Shown one piece after another: positions 1 through 5,424 of a stretch of 8,114 nt of DNA (its first letter is position 1; each line of letters opens with the position of its first letter). The translations under genes and the position numbers were made by a program. Where the stretch lies: assembly GCA_028822945.1 (NCBI GenBank), contig JAPKCN010000081.1, positions 1 to 8,114 of the forward strand, written 5' to 3'. This stretch comes from Porticoccaceae bacterium. GTDB lineage: Bacteria; Pseudomonadota; Gammaproteobacteria; Pseudomonadales; Porticoccaceae. The notes under the pieces are model-generated. The model saw only the letters and a list, made by a program, of their open reading frames with translations. It was not told the origin of the DNA and ran no database searches.

Positions 1-1106
1 CAACGAGTGGCGGAGAAACGTTGCGAACTGACTTTTTGATTTCTGCGATGGGCGGTCTTCACACGCCCAATATCCCCGATATAGTTGGTGCTGAGAAATT
101 TCAGAACCCGCTTTTTCATACTTCGCGCTGGCGCCATGATATTTCTTTGGAAGGCAAGTCGGTCGGTGTTGTGGGCACCGGTGCGACAGCTGTGCAGTGC
201 GTGCCAGAGATTGCTAAAAAAGCTAAAAAACTCTATGTTTTTCAACGCAGCCCAGTATGGGTAGGGCCGAAAAGTGATGCCCAGTACAGTGCCGATGAGA
301 TAAAGGCCTTTCGCGATGATCCCGTGCTTTTAAAAAAGAATCGTTGGCAATTATGGCGGAGCTGGGAGACGACTGGTTTGGATATGGTTAAAGCCGGCAG
401 TCAAATTAACAAACAGTCTGAGATGAGAGCCCGCGATTTAATTACTAAGTCAGTGTCCAATCCTGAACTGGCGGGCAAATTAACACCAGACTACAACTTT
501 ACTTGCAAGCGACCGACCTTCTCCAACAGTTATTATAAAACCTTTGAAAGACCAAATGTCGAACTTGTAACAGCACCTATAGAGATGATCACTGAGCGGG
601 GCTTGTGCGCAGGTGGTTACGAACGGACTTTAGATGTTATTGTTATGGCTACAGGTTTCAAGCCGTTTAACATTACCAACGAGGTAGAGTTTACTGGCTT
701 GTATGGCAAATCTCTCGACGATGTCTGGTGCGACAATATAAGTAGCTACAAATCTATTATGGTGCGTGATATGCCAAATATGTTTGTCATGCTTGGTCCG
801 AATAGTGGTGGTTTAACTTCGACCCTTCAGATGATTGAACAACAATCTAAATATATTTGTAATGCAATATCTAAAATGACGGATAGCGGGATCGAGGCGA
901 TTAACCCGAAGCAAGAAAAGATAGATCAATTTTCTCGGCGAGTGCAGGATGCGACTGCACAAACTACACACAATAAGGGATGTAAGTCCTGGTGGACTGG
1001 AGTGGACAACTACAATCATAGCGTTTGGCCAGAATCCAGTATTGCCTACAAAAAAATGTTGACCGTCTTTGATCTCAACGATTTCGACTGTCGAAAATAT
1101 GGGTAG
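1..1106 (+). CDS. Flavin-containing monooxygenase, Baeyer-Villiger type (5' truncated by window edge)
   Basis: Predicted FAD- and NADPH-dependent cytosolic enzyme that would insert oxygen next to a ketone to give an ester or lactone. The frame is open from base 3, so the gene starts outside the window; the TTG at 21 is internal. About 367 residues are visible, which leaves roughly the first 150-180 residues, with the FAD-binding Rossmann motif, off the left edge. Visible motifs, counted from the TTG: a Baeyer-Villiger-like fingerprint F27-x-N29-xxx-H33-xxx-W37-R38, an NADPH-binding GTGATA at 52-57, and the typical late motif ATGF at 210-213 (bases 648-659). The fingerprint is altered: the family consensus has G at position 29 and P or D at 38. 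The SDR gene follows after 17 bp, so the two are probably co-transcribed. A related group B flavin monooxygenase with another activity is possible. Confidence 0.9.
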   Translation, partial: TSGGETLRTDFLISAMGGLHTPNIPDIVGAEKFQNPLFHTSRWRHDISLEGKSVGVVGTGATAVQCVPEIAKKAKKLYVFQRSPVWVGPKSDAQYSADEIKAFRDDPVLLKKNRWQLWRSWETTGLDMVKAGSQINKQSEMRARDLITKSVSNPELAGKLTPDYNFTCKRPTFSNSYYKTFERPNVELVTAPIEMITERGLCAGGYERTLDVIVMATGFKPFNITNEVEFTGLYGKSLDDVWCDNISSYKSIMVRDMPNMFVMLGPNSGGLTSTLQMIEQQSKYICNAISKMTDSGIEAINPKQEKIDQFSRRVQDATAQTTHNKGCKSWWTGVDNYNHSVWPESSIAYKKMLTVFDLNDFDCRKYG

Positions 1107-1123
1107 TGATATAGGGGGAGCGG

Positions 1124-1990
1124 ATGGCGCATGATTTTTTTGAAAAAATCGTCGTGATAACGAATGCCGCAGACGATTTAGGGCATGCTTACAGCCAATA
1201 TTTTTTGGCTCGCGGAGCTAAGCTAGTTCTACATGATGGGCGAGAAAAGGACTTGCTAGCGTTGCTCGAGAAGCTTGAGTGGCACCAAAATATAGTTTTG
1301 CATAGCGCTTGTGATTTGGCAGTGCCAGATGTTGCGGTAACACTGACTGAGCAGGCCATTATCCACTGCGGTAGCGTTGATATACTAATTAATAATCGTC
1401 CGCCCCAGACACCGTATATGCTTGAAGAGTGGTCGCCGATGCAACTTCAAGACGCACTTCAAAGACATTTACTGTCGACCATTTTGACCATTCAGGCAAT
1501 GTTGCCGTGCATGCAAGACAAAGGCTTTGGGCGGATTATTGCTACGTCTTCCGGTGCCGGCGCTTTTGGTGCAGCTGGATATGCCGCATACTCCGCCGCT
1601 GGCGCTGGAGTCACTGGCTTCATGCGGTCGTTGAGTTTGGAGTTGGCGAACACCTCAATAACGGTTAACACAATTGCCCCGATGACACTGGATGATCATG
1701 ATGGATATCTGGCCACGCAGGACCCATTGATCGATAGGGAGCTATATCTTGCAGACAAAGTAGCGCCCATCGTCGCTTATTTAACATCCGATAAGTGTCA
1801 GTTAAGTGGTCGTCTGTTATCAATTACCGGTGGGCGTCTCGCGCATATTTTCGCAAGCACTGTGGCTGGATACTTTAATCATGATGAGGAGGGTAGTGAT
1901 ATTGACGCAAATTTGTCGGCCATTTTGGATACTAATTACGCATTGATCCCTGAATGTGCGGCGGATGAATTGCTTATGATTAATGTTTAG
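1124..1990 (+). CDS. SDR-family protein related to the HSD17B4/MFE-2 dehydrogenase domain; catalytic Lys missing
   Basis: Short-chain dehydrogenase/reductase fold of 288 residues, a normal length, with no signal peptide. The resemblance to the (3R)-hydroxyacyl-CoA dehydrogenase domain of MFE-2/HSD17B4 rests on the GRII-TSSGAG-FG segment, the YSAA motif and the VAPIVAYLTSD...LSGRLLSITGG tail. Key residues are altered. The nucleotide-binding TGxxxGxG reads T13-N14-AAD-D18-L-G20. NNAG reads N90-N91-R92-P93. The catalytic Ser143 and Tyr156 are 13 apart as usual, but the Lys of YxxxK is Gly160 (codon GGC, 1601-1603). D38 at the end of beta-2 would favour NAD over NADP in an active homologue. The reading frame is intact, which argues against random decay. 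It may be a non-catalytic subunit, as BbsC is in the benzylsuccinate pathway dehydrogenase BbsCD; that role is inference. A ribosome site AGGGGGAG (1113-1120) precedes the ATG. Classical dehydrogenase activity is unlikely. Confidence 0.88.
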   Translation: MAHDFFEKIVVITNAADDLGHAYSQYFLARGAKLVLHDGREKDLLALLEKLEWHQNIVLHSACDLAVPDVAVTLTEQAIIHCGSVDILINNRPPQTPYMLEEWSPMQLQDALQRHLLSTILTIQAMLPCMQDKGFGRIIATSSGAGAFGAAGYAAYSAAGAGVTGFMRSLSLELANTSITVNTIAPMTLDDHDGYLATQDPLIDRELYLADKVAPIVAYLTSDKCQLSGRLLSITGGRLAHIFASTVAGYFNHDEEGSDIDANLSAILDTNYALIPECAADELLMINV

Positions 1991-2054
1991 CAGCCTTTTG
2001 ATAAAGGTTCACTACGGAATGTTTAAAGCGTGATATTAAGGTGTCGCTGAACTG
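1991..2054. other. Short intergenic spacer with weak hairpin
   Basis: The 64-bp gap between the SDR and hydrolase genes contains CCTTT (1994-1998) and AAAGG (2003-2007) around a TGAT loop. Adding a G-U and an A-T pair gives a 7-bp stem. No T run follows, so a strong terminator is not indicated, and read-through into the hydrolase gene is plausible. AAGGTG at 2038-2043 is a weak ribosome site 11 nt before the ATG at 2055. Confidence 0.35.
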
Positions 2055-3257
2055 ATGCCGAGCGGAGTTAACGCAGCCGAGCAGCAGAAATTGCGATTAA
2101 TACGGCAACGCATGAAGTGGTACGTCGATCAGCATCACATACCATGCTGTAGTTACCTTTTGGCCAAGTCTGTTAAGTTAATTGATCAACAATGTCTCGG
2201 GTATTCCGATCGAACGGCGCAATTGCCATTAACAGATCACGCAATTTTTCGGCTTTATTCGAACACTAAATTAGTAACCTCTGTAGCGGCCATGCTTCTG
2301 GTCGAGCGAGACATCATCGACCTCGATACTCCCCTTAGTCAAATCATTTCGGGCCTAGCCGAGTTGCGTGTATTAATTAAAAATGCTTCGGCAATTGATC
2401 AGACCGAGGAATTGAAAACACCGATAACATTGCGTCATTTGCTAAGCCACACCGCCGGTTTTTCCTATGGATTTGTTGATCCCGAATCTTTGATCGATAG
2501 GCACTATTTAGACCATGGGTTAAATCTTTTGCGTCCCTTTGACGGAGACTTAGAGACGTTCGTTAATCACGTTGTGAAGATGCCACTGGCGTTTCAGCCA
2601 GGCGCCAGTTGGCGCTATAGTTTAGCGACTGATATTGTTGGCTATTTGATAGAGTGTGTGACTGGGCAGCAGTTTGACGAATTTTTATATCAAAACATTT
2701 TCGAGCCATTGGATATGACGACTACAGGTTTTTGTGTCGCGGCAGAAAAACGTCATTTGGTTGTCTCTTTGGCACAAGCAAACGATATGTATCACCCGAT
2801 GGATACCGGTTACCGCGAAAGTCCGTTTGAAGTAGCAACGCCAATTATAGAGCGACCCAAATTTATATCTGGAGGAGGCGGTTTGTTTTCGACGGTTAAT
2901 GATTATCTTCATTTTATGCAGATGCTTGAGGCGCAAGGTAAGTGGCATGGAGAGCAAGTTATTCGCTCACAAACACTACGCTTGATGTTGACCGACCAGC
3001 TGCCCATAGGTGTTAGTTTGAATTTTCCTATGTGGCGATTGCCTGGGGTTGGTTACGGTCTTGGGTTTGCCTTCAAGGAGGCGCAATTGGGAGCATCAGG
3101 GCGAAGAGCGAGTTATTTTTGGGGAGGCATGGCTGGCACTCATAGTTGGGTTTTTGATAATGGTGTTATCGCTCTATGCATGACTCAGATGATGCCTAGC
3201 TTTTTACATCCATTTAGTGATGATTTTGAAAAACTTGTAGCCCAACTCAATTTATAA
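2055..3257 (+). CDS. Serine hydrolase, beta-lactamase class C / EstB-type esterase family
   Basis: A 400-residue penicillin-binding-fold serine hydrolase, probably an esterase or lactonase. The catalytic SxxK is S69-N70-T71-K72. HTAGF at 132-136 is typical of this family. The second motif Y188-S189-L190 has Leu where classical class C beta-lactamases have Asn (YxN), as is common in EstB-type esterases. The third motif region is WGGMAGTHSW (356-365), in place of KTG. The N-terminus is hydrophilic with no signal peptide, so the protein is probably cytosolic, which argues against a periplasmic antibiotic-resistance enzyme. Lying after a Baeyer-Villiger-type monooxygenase, it is a natural candidate for hydrolysing the ester or lactone product; that role is inferred from context. 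The start ATG has only a weak ribosome site. A second in-frame Met at residue 20 would still leave all motifs intact. Confidence 0.9.
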   Translation: MPSGVNAAEQQKLRLIRQRMKWYVDQHHIPCCSYLLAKSVKLIDQQCLGYSDRTAQLPLTDHAIFRLYSNTKLVTSVAAMLLVERDIIDLDTPLSQIISGLAELRVLIKNASAIDQTEELKTPITLRHLLSHTAGFSYGFVDPESLIDRHYLDHGLNLLRPFDGDLETFVNHVVKMPLAFQPGASWRYSLATDIVGYLIECVTGQQFDEFLYQNIFEPLDMTTTGFCVAAEKRHLVVSLAQANDMYHPMDTGYRESPFEVATPIIERPKFISGGGGLFSTVNDYLHFMQMLEAQGKWHGEQVIRSQTLRLMLTDQLPIGVSLNFPMWRLPGVGYGLGFAFKEAQLGASGRRASYFWGGMAGTHSWVFDNGVIALCMTQMMPSFLHPFSDDFEKLVAQLNL

Positions 3258-3271
3258 AAAAATAATATGCG

Positions 3272-3307
3272 GCGCTCTGGCCTTCGGTGTCAATTGCTCC
3301 AGAGCGC
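3272..3307. terminator. Hairpin after the hydrolase gene, possible terminator
   Basis: GCGCTCTGG (3272-3280) and CCAGAGCGC (3299-3307) are perfect 9-bp complementary arms around an 18-nt loop, starting 14 bp after the hydrolase stop. The + strand has no T run after the stem. A run of A residues lies just before it (3256-3262), so the T-rich tail would suit a transcript from the opposite strand. It is therefore a transcript-end structure or weak terminator rather than a textbook intrinsic terminator on the + strand. Confidence 0.4.
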
Positions 3308-3430
3308 ACACTAAGCGGCTGCCATAGTCCCGTCGCGGACAACATCCGTTCGTTATCACCTGTGCTCACACACTAACTTTCGGCGTGCCTACTCAGCTAT
3401 TAATTAAAAAAGAATTAGCCTATTGGAGAG

Positions 3431-3457
3431 TTACAATTGTGATACCAGTGCTATTTT
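3431..3457 (+). promoter_or_regulatory. Candidate sigma70-type promoter with extended -10
   Basis: TTACAA (3431-3436) resembles a -35 box, and TG-C-TATTTT (3449-3457) resembles an extended -10, with 15 nt between TTACAA and TATTTT. The spacing is shorter than ideal, which an extended -10 can tolerate. Transcription would start near 3464, inside or next to the tandem repeats at 3466-3509, a usual place for a repressor site. TATACT at 3503-3508 is an alternative -10 without a good -35. Confidence 0.3.
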
Positions 3458-3465
3458 TTTCTTCC

Positions 3466-3509
3466 TTGAGGTATAGAAACTATACTTTTGAGTCTCTAAG
3501 TGTATACTT
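3466..3509. repeat. Two tandem 22-bp imperfect repeats with embedded palindromes, candidate operator
   Basis: Unit 1 (3466-3487) and unit 2 (3488-3509) both start TTGAG and end TATACTT, matching at 13 of 22 positions, with the matches almost all at the two ends. Unit 1 contains a perfect inverted repeat, GTATAG-AAA-CTATAC (3471-3485). Unit 2 contains the palindrome GTATAC (3502-3507). A 22-bp period is about two helical turns, so bound protein dimers would sit on the same DNA face. It lies 40 bp before the reductase gene, whose operon carries a TetR-family gene. That pairing is an inference. Confidence 0.45.
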
Positions 3510-3543
3510 TAAACTGAATAGAAAACATTGACGATAATAAAAA

Positions 3544-3549
3544 AAGGAG
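3544..3549 (+). promoter_or_regulatory. Shine-Dalgarno sequence that favours a TTG start at 3556
   Basis: AAGGAG directly abuts the ATG at 3550, leaving no spacer. The in-frame TTG at 3556-3558 lies 6 nt after the AAGGAG, near the preferred spacing. The TTG is therefore the more likely initiation codon, which would remove the first two residues (Met-Thr). Confidence 0.55.
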
Positions 3550-4737
3550 ATGACATTGGCGGCATTAAGCTCTCCACCTGTTCAATTAACATCAACGCAA
3601 CGAGTCCACACGGGTTCCCGTGTGGCCGATGCCCTTTTGAGTGAAGTCTTGCTAGTTGACGCCCGAAAGGTCTTTCTGTTGGTGAGCAAAACCCTCAATA
3701 CTACCACCGACGAGATTTCACAAATCATTGATGCCTTGGGTGATCGTGTGGCCGCTGTTTACGATGGCATTCAGCCGCACGTGCCGCGCAGCTGTGTTTT
3801 AAAGGCAGCAGCAGTAGCTCGCTTAGTAGATACAGATCTTGTTGTTACTGTAGGTGGAGGTTCAGTAACCGATGCCGGCAAGCTCATTCCATTGGCGCTA
3901 AAATATAATTGGCTGGAGCATGACGATTTTGAGCCATACAGGGTCTATGTAAATGATGCTGGGGATACAGTGGTACCAACTTTTGATGCGCCCGATGTGC
4001 CGTTAATTTGTTGCCCAACAACTCTCTCGGGGGGCGAATTTTACTACCTAGCTGGTGCAACCGATGAAAAGGTGGCTCACAAACAGGGATATGCGCACGT
4101 CGATATGGCCCCAGTGAGCATAGTACTCGACCCACAACTTACTCGGCACACGCCTAAATGGTTATGGACGTCAACTGGGGTACGTTCAGTAGACCATGCT
4201 CTGGAAACGCTTGGTTCTTTCCAGTCAAATGGATTCAGCGATGCCATGGCAGATGCCGCTTTGCGTCATCTATGTGAGGCGTTACCGATTGTGCATGCGG
4301 ATCCTGATGATTATGCGGGGCGACTGCGCTGCCAAATTGGCGTGTGGTTGTCGATGTCGCCAATTGTTGCTGGTGTGCCTATGGGCGCCAGTCATGCTAT
4401 TGGGCATATTTTAGGCGGCACTTGCGATGTGCCGCATGGATACTGTTCATGCGTCATGGCACCCGCTGTATTAGATTTTAATTGGGAATTCAATGAAGAG
4501 CGTCAGCGGCGAATCAGCGAATGCCTTGGTGATCAAAATGAGCGCGCTTCGGTTTTGGTTGACAAATTTATTCGCGGTTTGGATATGCCACGTTCTCTGG
4601 CAGAGGTGGGTGTTGGGCCAGATCAATTCGATGTGATAGCAAAGACTACCATGATGGACTTTTGGGTAAGAACAAATCCGCGGCCGATTGATGGACCTGC
4701 GGATGTACGTAAAATTTTAGAATTGGCTTTGTCGTGA
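3550..4737 (+). CDS. Iron-containing alcohol dehydrogenase family protein, maleylacetate reductase-like
   Basis: A 395-residue NAD(P)-dependent oxidoreductase of the iron-ADH superfamily (dehydroquinate synthase-like fold), cytosolic. Numbering is from the ATG at 3550. The nucleotide-binding GGGS is at 102-105, followed by VTDAGK (106-111). CPTTLSGGE (155-163) is the usual substrate-cleft segment. Three His metal ligands are conserved by spacing: H216, H282 and H296; FucO-type enzymes have H200, H263 and H277. The fourth ligand, Asp in FucO (D196), is R212 here within GVRSVDHALE, a pattern recalling maleylacetate reductases. It may thus work without iron. Maleylacetate reduction would need a ring-cleavage dioxygenase, and none is in this window, so oxidation or reduction of a pathway intermediate is equally possible. 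It is probably the first gene of an operon, with the TetR gene 10 bp downstream. The start may be the TTG at 3556 rather than this ATG. Confidence 0.88.
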   Translation: MTLAALSSPPVQLTSTQRVHTGSRVADALLSEVLLVDARKVFLLVSKTLNTTTDEISQIIDALGDRVAAVYDGIQPHVPRSCVLKAAAVARLVDTDLVVTVGGGSVTDAGKLIPLALKYNWLEHDDFEPYRVYVNDAGDTVVPTFDAPDVPLICCPTTLSGGEFYYLAGATDEKVAHKQGYAHVDMAPVSIVLDPQLTRHTPKWLWTSTGVRSVDHALETLGSFQSNGFSDAMADAALRHLCEALPIVHADPDDYAGRLRCQIGVWLSMSPIVAGVPMGASHAIGHILGGTCDVPHGYCSCVMAPAVLDFNWEFNEERQRRISECLGDQNERASVLVDKFIRGLDMPRSLAEVGVGPDQFDVIAKTTMMDFWVRTNPRPIDGPADVRKILELALS

Positions 4738-4747
4738 GATAAATGCG

Positions 4748-5424
4748 ATGAAAAATTTACAACAAGTATATTGGGTACACAAAGAAACTTCTGCACTTGA
4801 AGAGGAAATGGCTGCATTTAAGCGCCGTCGGATTAAAGAAACAGCCTGGCACATGTTTTTTCGTGATGGCTATGAAGCGACCACAGTCGCTAGACAATTA
4901 GATTTCATTAAGCTGTTTATCCACTCTTACCTTAAAAATAAGAGTGAATTCCTATACGAGATATGTAAAACAAGCGTCTCACTGCCTCTCAAAGCCGGTA
5001 AAGATATCCAAAAAATTCCGAATACCCCTTTGGAAAAGTTGCAATCGTTAGTACACGAAGTTATACGTATCGCCATCACTCATCAACAATATATTGTTGT
5101 TTATGAACGATCCCCCCCGCCCGCGACGCGCGCGCGTCACACGGTATACGAAAGCAACATAGCCTTTGTGATCACAGTATTTGCGTCTTTTTACAGGAAG
5201 GTTCCGACAATGGCGAGTTTGCCATCAAGGTGCCGTTCATGACCACGACTACCGTTGGCGGCATGTTGACCTGGGTGGCCTTCTGGCACTCACCCTTAGG
5301 TCTTTTGTCCGAGGCGGAAATTGACGCTCATGCGATTGATATGGTTCTGGCAGTTGTTGGCGATCAACCAACTCAGATTGCGATGTTGGGTGGTAAACAG
5401 ATAGAGGAGTGCGTGCATGCATGA
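4748..5424 (+). pseudogene. TetR-family transcriptional regulator, frameshifted and with a shortened HTH
   Basis: Predicted ligand-responsive DNA-binding regulator in two frames. The first frame runs from the ATG at 4748 to a stop at 5240-5242 (164 residues). The second is open from 5107 to the TGA at 5422-5424. The helix-turn-helix covers about residues 28-70: RRRIKETAWHMFFRDGYEATTV..., ending YLKNKSEFLY. The second-frame tail (LQEGSDNGEF..., TVGGMLTWVAFW) matches the usual TetR C-terminal ligand domain. Adding one T to the T5 run at 5188-5192 joins the frames as VFASFLQEGSDNGEF and gives about 226 residues, a normal TetR length. The HTH is also about three residues short between T46 and K65, and the usual Tyr of helix 3 is His59. 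Possible explanations are real decay, an assembly error or, less likely, programmed frameshifting. The ATG has a weak GTGAG upstream; M21 is an alternative start. Probable target: the repeats at 3466-3509. Confidence 0.75.
5125..5138. repeat. Perfect 14-bp CG-alternating palindrome
   Basis: GACGCGCGCGCGTC is its own reverse complement and contains five CG steps in a row (5127-5136). It follows a C7 homopolymer (5112-5118), both inside the TetR gene, whose remaining sequence is far less GC-rich. Alternating CG can adopt Z-DNA or a tight hairpin, and such tracts are difficult to sequence. The reading frame is consistent on both sides. Confidence 0.7.

Larger units (their letters stand above)
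3258..3549. other. Intergenic regulatory region between hydrolase and reductase genes
   Basis: These 292 bp hold no convincing gene on either strand. The left part carries a perfect 9-bp inverted repeat just after the hydrolase stop. The middle (about 3310-3400) shows nothing recognisable. The right part (about 3400-3549) is AT-rich and contains ACAATTGT (a perfect 8-bp palindrome at 3433-3440), a possible extended -10 at 3449-3457, two tandem 22-bp repeats at 3466-3509, and a strong Shine-Dalgarno sequence at 3544-3549. This is the most likely site of the promoter for the downstream block. Confidence 0.6.

Noticed and set aside
21..23. TTG at 21 as the true start of the monooxygenase
   Set aside because: The frame is open to the left edge and the visible protein begins mid-domain, just before the family fingerprint. 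The real start is outside the window.
813..1019. Minus-strand frame inside the monooxygenase gene
   Set aside because: It is an antisense shadow of a well-conserved coding region with no supporting signals.
2055..3257. Antibiotic-resistance beta-lactamase
   Set aside because: There is no signal peptide, no YxN and no KTG motif. The context is catabolic, so an esterase-type hydrolase is preferred.
5186..5194. Programmed -1 ribosomal frameshift in the TetR gene
   Set aside because: The site reads TCT TTT TAC in the zero frame, not a full X-XXY-YYZ slippery heptamer, and regulators of this family are not known to use frameshifting. Decay or a homopolymer error is simpler.
5230..5424. Separate small gene starting at GTG 5230
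   Set aside because: Its sequence is the C-terminal part of the TetR ligand domain in the -1 frame. The frame continues upstream to 5107 and has no ribosome site of its own.
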